Shown: positions 35,913 through 45,734 of the stretch, piece by piece
How positions within the stretch are numbered: the stretch's first letter is position 1
Layout of the letters: each line of letters starts with the position of its first letter
Origin: Erythrobacteraceae bacterium WH01K
GTDB lineage: Bacteria; Pseudomonadota; Alphaproteobacteria; Sphingomonadales; Sphingomonadaceae
DNA length: 64,000 nucleotides
NCBI GenBank assembly: GCA_027941995.1
Contig: CP115966.1
Span: forward strand, 1,178,001-1,242,000
Reading direction: 5' to 3'
Program-made: the position numbers and the translations under genes
The notes under the pieces: generated by a model
The model's database searches: none
What the model saw: only the letters and a program-made list of their open reading frames with translations
What the model was told of the DNA's origin: nothing

Positions 35913-36854
35913 CTAGCCGGCGCTGTCTGCCGGGCGCGATGCAAAGCGGCGATTGACCTTCCTGCCGGCCCACACGAACCCCGCTACGGGCGCGATGATG
36001 GCGCCCAGCACGATCATGATTGCCAGCACCCAGCCCATGATACTGCCGAGCGAGCCGAGGGCCGCCTGGACCGGTTTAAGGAAATCACTGGTGACGGGCG
36101 CGCCGGTTTCGTAGCGGACCGTTACCTTGCTGTAGGCGACGCGGCTTTCCATCTGCTTCAGCCAGCTGCGGGCCTGATCGATCTCCTGATTCACCTGTGC
36201 CACGCTGCGCTCTGCCTGGACCACTTCCTCGATCGATCCGCGCCGGGTTTGCAGCACTTCGCTCAAACGGTCGCGAAGAGCCTCGCGGGTCCGGAGCCGG
36301 GCCTCGGTATCCACGATCTGCTTGCTCAGCTCTTCAGCTGCAATTTCCGCCGAGACGAGTTCGGCGCCTGCGTCTTCCGCCTCGTCTTCCAGCAGGGCGC
36401 CGAAGGCTCGGGCTTGCCGCGCTGCGACCCGCATTTCCAGGATGCCGCGAACGTCTTCGGTTTCCTCGCCCGTCTTGCTCATCCCGGTAATCTGGCAGCT
36501 TGTCGGGCCTTGTTGTTCGCAGAGATTGGCGTGGGTCCGCTGGAGCGGACCGATGTCTTCGGCCGGCAGTATCCAACTATAGTCGTAATCGTAGGCTAGC
36601 TGGGGGAGATTTTCCGGGACGGGTTCCAGTTCGGGCAGGGACGTATCGGTCATGTCCGCCCCGGTCATCTCAGGCCCGGTCTCGGCAGCAATGTCGGCCG
36701 CGCTATCCGCCTCTGCCTGCATCGTCACACTTTCGGACCGATCGGTTGTCGCTGCCACATCACGCCCCGGGCCCTGGTCACACCCCGAAAGCATCACGGC
36801 CATCACCGCTGAGCCTGCCAGGAAGATTTTCTGCCCGTTATGCATTTGCCTCAT
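35913..36854 (-). CDS. DUF4349 domain lipoprotein
   Basis: 313 residues from ATG at 36854 (GGAGGCTAAA upstream). Lipobox VMLSGC near residue 25. The DUF4349 body has a central coiled coil (about 165-230, LRTREALRDRLSEVLQTR) and a C-terminal hydrophobic helix (GSIMGWVLAIMIVLGAIIAPVAGFVW) then a basic end. It is probably anchored in the cytoplasmic membrane with the coiled coil in the periplasm. Function of DUF4349 unknown. A hairpin terminator lies upstream of its start (36924-36966). Confidence 0.8.
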   Translation of the reverse strand: MRQMHNGQKIFLAGSAVMAVMLSGCDQGPGRDVAATTDRSESVTMQAEADSAADIAAETGPEMTGADMTDTSLPELEPVPENLPQLAYDYDYSWILPAEDIGPLQRTHANLCEQQGPTSCQITGMSKTGEETEDVRGILEMRVAARQARAFGALLEDEAEDAGAELVSAEIAAEELSKQIVDTEARLRTREALRDRLSEVLQTRRGSIEEVVQAERSVAQVNQEIDQARSWLKQMESRVAYSKVTVRYETGAPVTSDFLKPVQAALGSLGSIMGWVLAIMIVLGAIIAPVAGFVWAGRKVNRRFASRPADSAG

Positions 36855-36923
36855 TTTAGCCTCCTTCTCGCCATTATTGCGCCATAATTTGGACACATTT
36901 GCGAGAGGAAGGCAAGCCAAAAT

Positions 36924-36966
36924 GAAAACGGGCCCCTCCGCATTTCGCGGAGAAGCCCGTTTCTTT
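36924..36966 (-). terminator. Rho-independent terminator after the DJ-1/PfpI gene
   Basis: AAACGGGC (36926-36933) pairs with GCCCGTTT (36955-36962), with an inner CTCCGC/GCGGAG stem and loop ATTTC. T-rich on the minus-strand side. It lies between the leftward DJ-1/PfpI gene and the leftward DUF4349 gene, so it isolates them. Confidence 0.85.
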
Positions 36967-36982
36967 GAATCCTTTGAGTAGG

Positions 36983-37528
36983 TTAGGCGTTTTCTTCGAC
37001 GCGTTCCTGAACCCTTGCAATCAGGGCATCGGAGAAAGCCGGAATATCGTCCGGATTGCGACTGGTGATGAGATTGCCATCCTGTGCGACTTCCGAGTCG
37101 ACCACATTCGCGCCGGCATTTTTGAGGTCGGTACGAACCGACGGCCAGCTGGTCACGGTCTTACCCTTCACGATGTCTGCCTCGACCAATAGCCAGGGTG
37201 CGTGGCAGATTGCGGCGATCGGCTTGCCCGCCATGTCGAAATCCTTGACCAGCGCGACCGCGCGCTCGTTGATGCGCAGGACGTCCGGGTTGATCTGGCC
37301 ACCGGGCAGCAGCAGGGCATCGAACCCTTCGCAGTTGCTGATCTCGTCCAGCGTCTTGTCGACCTTGACGCTGTCACCCCAGTCATCCTTGTCCCAACCC
37401 TTGATTTCACCGGATTCGAGGCTGACGACGGTTGTTTCGATCCCGGCGTTTTCGAGATTGGCCTTCGGCTTCATCAGTTCGGACTGTTCGAAACCGTCCG
37501 TGGCGAGAATGAGAACACGTTTTGTCAT
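36983..37528 (-). CDS. DJ-1/PfpI family protein (type 1 glutamine amidotransferase-like)
   Basis: 181 residues. The nucleophile elbow is AICHAPWLLVEA with Cys followed by His, as in PfpI/YhbO; the N-terminus MTKRVLILATDGFEQSEL carries the Glu near the elbow. YhbO-type members act in stress protection and are reported (with debate) as deglycases. It is a single leftward gene between parC, to which it is divergent, and the DUF4349 lipoprotein. The catalytic pattern is complete. Confidence 0.9.
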   Translation of the reverse strand: MTKRVLILATDGFEQSELMKPKANLENAGIETTVVSLESGEIKGWDKDDWGDSVKVDKTLDEISNCEGFDALLLPGGQINPDVLRINERAVALVKDFDMAGKPIAAICHAPWLLVEADIVKGKTVTSWPSVRTDLKNAGANVVDSEVAQDGNLITSRNPDDIPAFSDALIARVQERVEENA

Positions 37529-37625
37529 GGGGTACTCCTTGATTTGCGGTTACCCGATCAATCGACGGGGACAGTGCGCGGTTCCCTGCTGACAGGCGAA
37601 GCGTGGCGGTGATAGGGCAGGGCGT

Positions 37626-39923
37626 ATGGCAGCTTCAGACCTTACCGATAAAGAGCCCGATCCGTTCGACGCGATCGTCGATGCGCCGTTCGATTCCGCA
37701 CTGGAAGAACGCTATCTCGTCTATGCGCTCAGCACGATTACCGCGCGGTCCCTGCCCGATCTGCGCGACGGCCTGAAGCCGGTTCATCGCAGGCTGCTAT
37801 GGGCGATGCGCCAATTGAAGCTGAACCCGACCGATGCATTCAAGAAGAGCGCCCGCGTGGTCGGCGATGTCATCGGCAAGTATCACCCGCACGGCGATGC
37901 GTCGGTCTATGATGCCATGGTGCGCCTCGCGCAGGATTTCGCCCTGCGGTACCCGCTGGTGGAGGGGCAGGGCAATTTCGGGAATATCGACGGCGATAAT
38001 GCCGCCGCCTACCGCTATACCGAAGCGCGACTGACGCGGACGGCCCTGCGTCTGATGGAAGGGCTGGACGAAGGCACGGTCGATTTCATTCCGACCTACA
38101 ATAACGAGGATGAAGAGCCGGAAATCTTCCCCGGCCTGTTCCCGAACCTGCTGGCGAATGGCGCGAGCGGTATCGCGGTCGGCATGGCAACGAATATCCC
38201 CAGCCACAATGTCGCCGAAGTGGTCGATGCGACGCTGGAGCTGATCGACAATCCGCATGTCGAGCATGCGCGCCTAATGGAACTGTTCCAGGGCCCGGAC
38301 TTCGCCACCGGGGGCATCGTGCCCGAAAGCGCGGAAACGATCAGTGCGGCCTATGAAACGGGCCGGGGGTCGTTCCGGGTTCGCGGGCGTTTCCACGCGG
38401 CAGAGGCGGAAAAGGCAGACGATGCCGAGGCCGGTATCGAACGGCTGGGCGGCGGCCAGTGGCAGCTCGTTATCAGCGAAATTCCCTACCAGGTGGCCAA
38501 GGGCAAGCTGATCGAGCAGATCGCGCAGGCGATTGCCGACCGCAAGCTGCCGATCCTCGACGATGTCCGCGACGAAAGCGACGAACAGATCCGCATCGTG
38601 CTTGTCCCGCGCAGCCGGAATGTCGACCCCGAACTGCTGAAGGAAAGCCTGTACAAGCTGACCGACCTCGAAGTGCGCTTCGGCCTCAACCTCAACGTGC
38701 TCGATGCGACGCGCACGCCGATGGTGATGGGCCTGAAGGAATTGCTGGGCAATTGGGTCGCCAGCCAGATCGATATCCTGCAGCGCCGCAGCCAGCATCG
38801 CCTCGACCAGATCGCGCGGCGGCTGGAACTGGTCGAAGGCTACATCATCACCTTCCTCAATCTGGACCGGGTGATCGAGATCATCCGGACCGAGGACGAG
38901 CCAAAGGCCGTTATGATGAAGGAATTCAGCCTGACCGATCGGCAGGCCGAAGCGATCCTGAACATGCGGCTGCGGTCCCTTCGCAAGCTGGAAGAGATGC
39001 AGCTGCGGCAGGAAAAGGACGACCTTCTTGCCGAGAAAGACGAGCTGGATAAGCTGCTCGGCAGTCCGGCCCGCCAGCGCACGCGGCTCAAGAAAGACCT
39101 GAAGGCGCTGCGCAAGGAATATGGCGAGGACACCGCTCTGGGTGCGCGCCGGACCACTATCGCCGAGGCTGCCCCGGCGGTCGAGTTCAGCATGGACGCC
39201 ATGATCGAGAAGGAGCCGATCACGGTCATCCTGTCGAAACGCGGCTGGATCCGCGCGGCGAAGGGCCATGTCGACCTGGCCCAGGAATTCAAGTTCAAGG
39301 AAGGCGACGAACTGGCCTTCATCGCCCACGCCCAGACAACGGACAAGCTGTTGCTGGCGACCGACAATGGACGTTTCTTCACCCTCGGCGCGGACAAGCT
39401 TCCGGGCGCCCGCGGTTTCGGCGAACCGGTCCAGTCGACACTCGATATCGATGCAGAAGCGAAGATCGCCGCGCTGATTGTTCACGCGAAGGACAAGCGC
39501 GTCCTCCTCGCCGCCGACACGGGCAAGGGCTTCGCTGCCGAGACTTCCGAACTGCTCGCGGAAACGCGAAAAGGCAGGCAGGTCGTCAATCTGAAAGGCG
39601 ATGCGAAGCTGGTCGTGGTGCGTCCGATCGATCCCGCTCACGATCATGTCGCTGCCGTGGGCGAGAACCGCAAGCTGGTCGTCTTCAACCTTGAGGAACT
39701 GCCGGTCATGGCGCGCGGGCAGGGCGTCAAATTGCAGAACTACCGCGATGGCGGACTGTCCGATGCGACAACCTTCGTGCTGGAGGACGGGCTTAGCTGG
39801 CAGATGGGCGGCAAGGGCGATCGGACGCGGACCGAAACCGACATTTGGCAATGGAAGGTTGCGCGCGGCGGGGCCGGGCGGATGCCGCCGCAGGGCTTCC
39901 CGAAGGACAATAAATTTACCTGA
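37626..39923 (+). CDS. parC: DNA topoisomerase IV subunit A
   Basis: 765 residues. Cleavage-religation subunit for decatenating daughter chromosomes, paired with ParE (not in window). Active Tyr131 in [11 protein letters not shown]. The quinolone-determining loop reads [14 protein letters not shown]: the residue equivalent to E. coli Ser80 is Ala92 and that for Glu84 is Asp96. The C-terminal beta-pinwheel domain (about 500-760) has its repeated blades. ATG at 37626; leaderless ribosome-binding site is unclear. Stops four bases before the convergent cca gene, with no terminator between. Confidence 0.95.
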   Translation: MAASDLTDKEPDPFDAIVDAPFDSALEERYLVYALSTITARSLPDLRDGLKPVHRRLLWAMRQLKLNPTDAFKKSARVVGDVIGKYHPHGDASVYDAMVRLAQDFALRYPLVEGQGNFGNIDGDNAAAYRYTEARLTRTALRLMEGLDEGTVDFIPTYNNEDEEPEIFPGLFPNLLANGASGIAVGMATNIPSHNVAEVVDATLELIDNPHVEHARLMELFQGPDFATGGIVPESAETISAAYETGRGSFRVRGRFHAAEAEKADDAEAGIERLGGGQWQLVISEIPYQVAKGKLIEQIAQAIADRKLPILDDVRDESDEQIRIVLVPRSRNVDPELLKESLYKLTDLEVRFGLNLNVLDATRTPMVMGLKELLGNWVASQIDILQRRSQHRLDQIARRLELVEGYIITFLNLDRVIEIIRTEDEPKAVMMKEFSLTDRQAEAILNMRLRSLRKLEEMQLRQEKDDLLAEKDELDKLLGSPARQRTRLKKDLKALRKEYGEDTALGARRTTIAEAAPAVEFSMDAMIEKEPITVILSKRGWIRAAKGHVDLAQEFKFKEGDELAFIAHAQTTDKLLLATDNGRFFTLGADKLPGARGFGEPVQSTLDIDAEAKIAALIVHAKDKRVLLAADTGKGFAAETSELLAETRKGRQVVNLKGDAKLVVVRPIDPAHDHVAAVGENRKLVVFNLEELPVMARGQGVKLQNYRDGGLSDATTFVLEDGLSWQMGGKGDRTRTETDIWQWKVARGGAGRMPPQGFPKDNKFT

Positions 39924-39926
39924 TCG

Positions 39927-41102
39927 CTATTCCGCTGTCAGGGCGGCAAGGATGTCCTCGACCCGTGCGCGGCCGGGAAAATCCTCTTCGATCCACTGCG
40001 CCTCTACGGCCTGCAGCAATCGCGCGACACCCGGCCCCGTGGCGAGGCCGCGTTCCACGATCTCTCCGCCTTTCAGGGGCAATTGCGGCGGCTCCCATCC
40101 GCTCAGGGGATCGAGGGATGCCCCGGCCAGCAGGACGCGGTCCCGCGCGCATTCCATGCTGTTTTCATAGGCCAGCGCACGCGCGCGGAGCGGATCGCTG
40201 GTCTTGCGCCGTGCCACGCAGCACAGATGGGCCCGCTGCTTCCTTGACAGCCGCAAACGCGCGGCAACGCTTTCCGCGACGGTCTCTATCGCGGGAAGGA
40301 GCGCGGACAGGCGGCGCTGGCCGGATTGCTCGACAGCGAGTGCCTGTTCGTGGGCGACGAGATCACCGAGCACTGCCACCGTGCCCGCCGTGCTTTCCGG
40401 CAGTACGACCTGCAACACACCGCGCTCGTGCATGCGGCGGATGGTGGCGGACGGGTCCGGCAGGGCGAGGATGGAGAGCAGTTCACCCGCAACGCGCTCC
40501 CGGCTGAGGCCCTTCATCGTGTCCGCCAGTTCGGCGCAGGCGTCCTCTGCCTCTTCATCCAGTTCCGATCCGAAGCGGGCCTGGAAGCGGTAATATCGCA
40601 GGATGCGCAGGTGATCCTCGCGTATGCGTTCGCGCGCATCGCCGATGAACCGGACCCGGCGATCGGCAAGATCACCCAGCCCGCCGAAATAATCCGAAAT
40701 TTCCAGGGTTTCCGGATTGGCGAACAGGGCGTTGATCGTGAAATCGCGGCGGGCTGCATCCTCGCGCCATTCCCTTGCGAACGCGACGGTCGCGCGCCTG
40801 CCATCGGTGGCAACATCGCGGCGCAGCGTCGTCACTTCCACCGGGCCGCCGGGAAGGACGGCGGTGACCGTGCCGTGGTCGATCCCGGTCGGCACGGTCC
40901 GGATACCGGCATCGGCCAGCAGCCGCATGACCTGGTCGGGATGGAAGGTCGTTGCCGCGTCGACATCGTTGACCTCGGTGCCCAGCAGGGTGTCGCGCAC
41001 TGCGCCGCCGACCCAGCGAATATTGTCGTTTCCCAACGCGCGCACCAGCGCAGCGAGATCGCTGCGCCGTGTCCATTCGGCTTCGGGCAGGAAGTCAGCC
41101 AT
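39927..41102 (-). CDS. cca: CCA tRNA nucleotidyltransferase
   Basis: 391 residues. Adds or repairs the CCA end of tRNAs. The class II nucleotidyltransferase signature is RWVGGAVRDTLLGTEVNDVDAAT (GG and DxD metal site), then RRDFTINALF and the neck motif EDHLRILRYYRFQARFG. The C-terminal RNA-binding half is alphaproteobacterial. Convergent with parC. Overlaps the Nudix gene by 8 bp at its start, so the cca-nudix-DUF1285 genes form one leftward unit. Confidence 0.93.
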   Translation of the reverse strand: MADFLPEAEWTRRSDLAALVRALGNDNIRWVGGAVRDTLLGTEVNDVDAATTFHPDQVMRLLADAGIRTVPTGIDHGTVTAVLPGGPVEVTTLRRDVATDGRRATVAFAREWREDAARRDFTINALFANPETLEISDYFGGLGDLADRRVRFIGDARERIREDHLRILRYYRFQARFGSELDEEAEDACAELADTMKGLSRERVAGELLSILALPDPSATIRRMHERGVLQVVLPESTAGTVAVLGDLVAHEQALAVEQSGQRRLSALLPAIETVAESVAARLRLSRKQRAHLCCVARRKTSDPLRARALAYENSMECARDRVLLAGASLDPLSGWEPPQLPLKGGEIVERGLATGPGVARLLQAVEAQWIEEDFPGRARVEDILAALTAE

Positions 41103-41697
41103 CGAACAGCTCCGTCAGACACATCCGGCGCGAAAGGTTCGAAATGATGGCTGCCGTGACGCCCCAGATCCGGTAACCTTCATATTCCATCTCGTAATAT
41201 GTGCGTTCCGCGCCCTTCCACATCACGGTGTTGGAGGCGTAATTGGATCGGTCGAACAGCGTGTCGAGGGGTATTTCGAACCAGCTTTCGACCTCGCCCG
41301 GATTGGGCACGAGCGGCAGGTCTGGCGGTACGACGCCCAGCACCGGCGTCACTTCGAAGCCGGTTCCCGTGACGTAGACATCGCTCGATCCGATGATGCG
41401 GACACGGGCAGGCGGCAGGGAGAGTTCCTCGTCCGCTTCGCGCAAGGCGGCCTCTACCGGCGTCTCGCCGGCGTCGATCTTTCCGCCGGGGAAGGCGACC
41501 TGTCCGGGGTGGCTGCGCAAGTCGCGCGGGCGGCGGGTCAGGATGACGCCGGGCCGCGGACGCTCGGTCACAGGCACGAGCACGGCGGCGGGACGCGTGT
41601 CGTCGGCGGCGAAATCCTCGTCGGTCAGCAGGCCGTCCAGTTCCTCGCCATGGCCATCGTCGAAAATGCGCTTCAGGCGGTCGAACAGGTCACTCAT
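41095..41697 (-). CDS. NUDIX hydrolase, CoA pyrophosphatase-like
   Basis: 200 residues. The Nudix box GGKIDAGETPVEAALREADEELSL is complete, preceded by SHPGQVAFPGGK, the CoA-pyrophosphatase (NudL/Nudt7) signature (LLTxRxxxxxxHxGQVxFPGG-like here LTRRPRDLRSHPGQVAFPGG). Hydrolyses CoA and derivatives with Mg or Mn (family prediction). It overlaps the DUF1285 stop upstream (4 bp) and the cca start downstream. Confidence 0.92.
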   Translation of the reverse strand: MSDLFDRLKRIFDDGHGEELDGLLTDEDFAADDTRPAAVLVPVTERPRPGVILTRRPRDLRSHPGQVAFPGGKIDAGETPVEAALREADEELSLPPARVRIIGSSDVYVTGTGFEVTPVLGVVPPDLPLVPNPGEVESWFEIPLDTLFDRSNYASNTVMWKGAERTYYEMEYEGYRIWGVTAAIISNLSRRMCLTELFDG

Positions 41698-42254
41698 GCA
41701 CCCGCTTTATCCGGAAGGAGTGAAAACGTCTCCCCCCCGCTGGACACTTTCCAGTCGTCACCTTCTGCAAGGGCGATTTCCGCCAATTGCTCGTAAGTCG
41801 AGCGGTTGAGGCGCGCCTCGGTGCCTCGGCGCACACCGATGTAGAGGGCAGGGGCGTCAGTCTCTCCGCGCGCGACGATGGGATGGTCCGGCCCGGCGAT
41901 CACCAGTTCGTCCGTGTTCAGCCGAAAGGCGAGGGCGCCGTCCCTGTTCGCGACGTCGGTCGCGACGAAGGCCGCGTCCTCTACCTCTATGCTCAGCTTC
42001 TCGAACGGAGAGACCAGATAATGCGCCCCGTCTCCGTCGCTTATCAGCAGCCCGGAGAAGGCACGGACCATGGCCTGTCGCCGGATCTCGCCGCCATCGT
42101 GATACCATTTCCCGTCCGCGGCTATCCGCATCAGGCTGTCGCCTTCCTTCTGCGGAGCCCACCCTTCCACGGGCGGCAATTTACGCGCAGCGACCTGCTC
42201 CGCGATTTCCGAAAGGGTCAGGCTGGCGAGTTCGGGAGGGGGTTCGTAAGGCAT
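41694..42254 (-). CDS. DUF1285 domain-containing protein
   Basis: 186 residues from ATG at 42254 (a GTG 18 bases upstream at 42272 is possible). Contains the DUF1285 pattern: GDSLMRIAADGKWYHDGGEI, LVSPFEKLSIEVEDAAFVA and the C-terminal YIGVRRGTEARLNRSTYEQL. Probably cytosolic. Its place just upstream of the Nudix and cca genes is one I recall from other alphaproteobacteria. Function unknown. Confidence 0.85.
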   Translation of the reverse strand: MPYEPPPELASLTLSEIAEQVAARKLPPVEGWAPQKEGDSLMRIAADGKWYHDGGEIRRQAMVRAFSGLLISDGDGAHYLVSPFEKLSIEVEDAAFVATDVANRDGALAFRLNTDELVIAGPDHPIVARGETDAPALYIGVRRGTEARLNRSTYEQLAEIALAEGDDWKVSSGGETFSLLPDKAGA

Positions 42255-42311
42255 GGTAAGGGGCGAACGCACCAGATAGCGGAATTTTCCCGGCCAGCGT
42301 GCGGGCCGGCT

Positions 42312-42839
42312 CTATTCAGCGGCAGGCTTCCACGCCTCCAGCATGCCTTCCGCCGGCAGGATCGCGGGGTTGGGCGTGCGGACCAGCAACCGGGCGGGAT
42401 CGAACGGGCCGGGACAATGCCAGCCCGCCGTATGCGCCGCCGTGAAATCCCAGCGCCCGTAATAGTCGGGATCGCCGATCATGACCTGCGGCAGGACAGG
42501 GCTCGAGCCGGCACTTGCATCGAGCGCGCCCAGTGCTGCGCCCATCAACGCCTTGCCGAACCCCTCACCCTGCAAGGCAGGCATGACGGCGACGGGGCCG
42601 ACCATGATAAGCGGATGCCGCCGCCCCTCGGGATCGATCAGGGCAACGGGCCAGAGCTGGATCGAACCGGCGAGATAGTCATCGTTGTCCAGCGCGGCGA
42701 AGCTCAGCCCTTCCAGCCACTGCGTCCCTTCGCGAATACGATAGGCCGTTCGCGCATAGCGACCTTCCCCGAAGCTTTCATCGAGCAGGGTTTCGACCAG
42801 CAACGGGTCGACGGAGGAAAGGGGAACGAGCGTTGCCAT
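42312..42839 (-). CDS. GNAT family N-acetyltransferase
   Basis: 175 residues. The acetyl-CoA loop is VGPVAVMPALQGEGFGKALM (V/I..GP-V-P-Q-G-G-GxxL pattern), preceded by the beta strands SIQLWPV. The C-terminus (YGRWDFTAAHTAGWHCPGPF) matches the YhbS-like small-molecule or protein acetyltransferases. It is a single leftward gene, 57 bp upstream of the DUF1285 gene and 89 bp from the sugar dehydrogenase gene. Confidence 0.88.
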   Translation of the reverse strand: MATLVPLSSVDPLLVETLLDESFGEGRYARTAYRIREGTQWLEGLSFAALDNDDYLAGSIQLWPVALIDPEGRRHPLIMVGPVAVMPALQGEGFGKALMGAALGALDASAGSSPVLPQVMIGDPDYYGRWDFTAAHTAGWHCPGPFDPARLLVRTPNPAILPAEGMLEAWKPAAE

Positions 42840-42928
42840 AGCCGGCGTGCGCTAGGGCCCGGCGTCCTCCGCGTCGAGCGCAATCCGCCTATTCCGCCGC
42901 CAAGCGCAAATGCGCCTGTCGGCTACTA

Positions 42929-44155
42929 TCAACCGGCCGGAGTCAGCTTGCGCAGCCGTGCGTCCTCACCGTCTTCGAGGACGTAGAGAGCCCCGTCCGG
43001 ACCCTGGACGATTTCGCGCAGCCTTTCGCCCAGATCCCAGCGATTGGCTTCGCGCCCTGTCCTGCTGTCGATTCCGCCCATGGCGACCCGCACGATCGAC
43101 ATGGTCTTGAGATTGGCGATCAGTGCGTCGCCTTTCCATGCGGGGAACATGTCACCGGTGTAGAACAGGAAATCGCCCGGCGCGATGACCGGGGTCCAGT
43201 TAACCACCGGACCGGCGAGGTCGGGGCGGGCATCGTTGTCGGGTATCGGCGTCCCGTCGTAATTGTCGCCATCCGACACCAGCGGCCATCCGTAATTCCT
43301 GCCCGGCTCGATCAGGTTCAATTCGTCCCCGCCTGCCGGGCCATGCTCCAGATTCCAGAGCTGCCCGTTCGGGTCGAAATCGATGCCCAGGGTGTTCCGG
43401 TGGCCGTAACTCCAGATCTCGTCCGATGGGCTGCCCTGATCGGCGAAGGGATTGCCCGCGGCAGGCGTTCCATCGAGATTGAGCCGAAGAATGGCGCCCA
43501 AATTGTTCGACAATTCCTGCGCGGGGGTTTTCTTCTGACGGTCGCCGCTGGCGAGGACGAGATACTTCCCATCCGGACTGAAGGTGATGCGGTGCGAGTA
43601 ATGGCCGCGACCTGTGACCTTGGGCGTCTGGCGCCAGATGACGTTCAGCCCTTCGACCGAGCACGCGTCGGCTTCCTCGCACACCAGCACGCCGCGACCG
43701 AGCGCAGCGCCGCGTGTGTCGCCGTCCCCGGCTTCGGCCCATGTCAGGTAGATCGTGCGGCGATCCATGTCTGGCGCACTTTCCGACGCCAGGAAGGCAA
43801 CGTCGCCAAGGCCGCCCTGGCCGCCCTGGCCGCCATAGTCTACTTCAGGCAGGCCATCGACCGTGACCATCTCGCGCGTGGCGGTGTCGACGATCTTCGC
43901 CGAGCCTCCCTTTTCGGTAATGAACAGCATCGAGGTGCCGGGAATGAAGTCCGCCGCCCATGGCTCGTCGAAGCGGCCCATGTCCGTGATCGCGAACGGG
44001 CCGACCGTTTCGTCTATCGCTGCGGCTACGCCCTGCGCCGAAGATGTCGATTGCGGCGCGACGGAGCTATCCCCGCCTGCCGATGCCTCGCAGCTTGCGA
44101 GCGTGAAGGCGAAGGGAGATAGGGCGACGGCGAGAAGGGTTTTGTTCGTGGTCAT
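42929..44155 (-). CDS. PQQ-type sugar dehydrogenase (GDH/Asd-like), exported
   Basis: 408 residues. N-terminal signal with lipobox LASC near residue 22, suggesting a periplasmic lipoprotein. The soluble glucose/sorbosone dehydrogenase beta-propeller shows PWAADFIPGTSMLFITEKGG, GRGHYSHRITFSPDGKYLVLASGD, SYGHRNTLGIDFDPNGQLWNLEHGP and GRNYGWPLVSDG, typical PQQ/Ca-binding blades. Electron acceptor and sugar unknown. Its ATG (44153-44155) shares two bases with the divergent rnhB ATG. Confidence 0.88.
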   Translation of the reverse strand: MTTNKTLLAVALSPFAFTLASCEASAGGDSSVAPQSTSSAQGVAAAIDETVGPFAITDMGRFDEPWAADFIPGTSMLFITEKGGSAKIVDTATREMVTVDGLPEVDYGGQGGQGGLGDVAFLASESAPDMDRRTIYLTWAEAGDGDTRGAALGRGVLVCEEADACSVEGLNVIWRQTPKVTGRGHYSHRITFSPDGKYLVLASGDRQKKTPAQELSNNLGAILRLNLDGTPAAGNPFADQGSPSDEIWSYGHRNTLGIDFDPNGQLWNLEHGPAGGDELNLIEPGRNYGWPLVSDGDNYDGTPIPDNDARPDLAGPVVNWTPVIAPGDFLFYTGDMFPAWKGDALIANLKTMSIVRVAMGGIDSRTGREANRWDLGERLREIVQGPDGALYVLEDGEDARLRKLTPAG

Positions 44156-44804
44156 GATATCTGCAACGCCTCACGATTATGCCGGGTCCCGCCCGGCGGA
44201 TTTCAGCGCCTACGTTCCGCTGGTCGCCGGTGTCGACGAGGCTGGCCGCGGGCCGCTGGCCGGACCGGTTGTGGCGGGGGCGGTGATGCTGTGCAAGTCC
44301 CCCCCTGAAGGACTGGACGACTCCAAGAAGCTGACGGCGCGCCGCCGCGCTGCCCTGGACGAGGAAATACGGGCGAATTGCGCCTGGTCGGTTGCAGTAA
44401 TCTCTCCCGCCGCGATCGACAGGCTGAACATCTTCGCGGCCACCATGCTCGCCATGTCCCTCGCGGTCGAGCGGCTGGAGAAGGTGCTGGGCAAACCCGT
44501 CGGGCAGGCGCTGATCGACGGCAACATGACCCCGCAGGGCCGGGCGGCGGAGTGGCGCTGGCCAGCACGCGCAATCGTCGGCGGTGACGGGCTGGAGCCT
44601 TCGATCGGTGCAGCCAGCATCGTTGCCAAGGAATGGCGCGACCGCCTGATGATCGAGGCCGCGGCCGCATTTCCGCATTATGGGTGGGAAAGAAACAAGG
44701 GATACGGAACCGCAGAGCACCTTCATGCGCTGCGCACACACGGGGCCACACCGCTGCATCGCCGCAGCTTCGCACCCGTAGCACAGCAGGAATTGCCCGT
44801 ATGA
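44154..44804 (+). CDS. rnhB: Ribonuclease HII
   Basis: 216 residues. Removes RNA from RNA-DNA hybrids and single ribonucleotides. Catalytic motif VDEAGRGPLAGPVVAGAV (Asp-Glu), then LDDSKKLTARRR, LIDGNMTPQG and GDGLEPSIGAASIVAKEWRD, giving the four acidic residues. The ATG at 44154 sits head-to-head with that of the sugar dehydrogenase (CATG), so its promoter must lie inside that gene. ATGA overlap with the downstream SDR suggests an operon. Confidence 0.94.
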   Translation: MISATPHDYAGSRPADFSAYVPLVAGVDEAGRGPLAGPVVAGAVMLCKSPPEGLDDSKKLTARRRAALDEEIRANCAWSVAVISPAAIDRLNIFAATMLAMSLAVERLEKVLGKPVGQALIDGNMTPQGRAAEWRWPARAIVGGDGLEPSIGAASIVAKEWRDRLMIEAAAAFPHYGWERNKGYGTAEHLHALRTHGATPLHRRSFAPVAQQELPV

Positions 44805-45724
44805 CCGGTTTCACATTCGACGATATTCCCGACCAGTCGGGCAAGACAGCGCTCGTGACCGGCGCGAATACGGGGCTGGGTTACGCCATCGCCGAAGCGC
44901 TGGCACGCAAGGGAGCGGAGGTGATCCTCGCCTGCCGCGACAGCGGGAAAGCGGACGACGCCATGGAGCGGATCGCCGGAAAGGCGCTGGACGCGAAAAC
45001 CCGTTTCCTGGAACTCGACCTGTCCGATCTCGGCTCCGTGCGCAATGCGGCCGACACTGCGAAGAAGGAGGAGCGGATCGACCTGCTGATCAACAATGCA
45101 GGGATCATGATGCCCCCGCTCAGCCTTGCGATGGGGGTAGAATCGCAATTCGCGGTCAATCACCTCGGGCATTTCGCACTGACCGGCCTGCTGCTGGACA
45201 AGCTGGCAGAAGACGGCGGTGCGCGCATCGTCAACCAGTCCAGCATTGCGCACAAGGGCGCGAAAATAGACTTCGAAAACCTGGACGGTAGCAAAGGATA
45301 CCAGCGCCAGGCGTTCTACGGGCAGAGCAAGCTGGCGAACCTGCTGTTTACCTTCGAACTCGACCGCCGGTTGAGAGCGGCCAAGTCCAAGGTGAAGGCT
45401 TATGCAAGCCATCCCGGCATCGCGGGCACGGACCTGATGCGGAACATGGGGCCGCTGTCGATCCTGAGCAAGGTAATCGGCACCGTGCTGAACGACCTGC
45501 ACGATGGCGCACTGCCTGCATTGCAGGCGGCCACGTCACCGGATGTGGAGCGTGGTGGCTATTACGGACCCTACGGCCTTGCAGAGATGAGCGGCAGGTC
45601 TTCCGGCCGGGCGATTGCGACACGCACGGCGCGCGATCCGTTGCTGGCGACGCGATTGTGGGAAAAATCCATCGAACTGACCGATGTCGATCCGGGCCTC
45701 GACCCCGACATGGTCGAGAACTGA
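44801..45724 (+). CDS. Short-chain dehydrogenase/reductase
   Basis: 307 residues. Rossmann start TALVTGANTGLGYAIAEAL (TGxxxGxG), NNAG (LLINNAGIM), catalytic Ser in VNQSSIAHKG, and YxxxK as FYGQSKLANLL. The long C-terminus (about 200-307) is of the WW-oxidoreductase/retinol-dehydrogenase-like kind (SHPGIAGTDLMRNMG). NAD(P) preference and substrate unknown. Directly follows rnhB with overlapping start/stop. Confidence 0.88.
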   Translation: MTGFTFDDIPDQSGKTALVTGANTGLGYAIAEALARKGAEVILACRDSGKADDAMERIAGKALDAKTRFLELDLSDLGSVRNAADTAKKEERIDLLINNAGIMMPPLSLAMGVESQFAVNHLGHFALTGLLLDKLAEDGGARIVNQSSIAHKGAKIDFENLDGSKGYQRQAFYGQSKLANLLFTFELDRRLRAAKSKVKAYASHPGIAGTDLMRNMGPLSILSKVIGTVLNDLHDGALPALQAATSPDVERGGYYGPYGLAEMSGRSSGRAIATRTARDPLLATRLWEKSIELTDVDPGLDPDMVEN

Positions 45725-45734
45725 GAGACCTTAC

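Noticed and set aside
38274-39851. 525-codon open frame antisense to parC
   Set aside because: Shadow of parC, no family motifs, composition explained by GC-rich third positions.
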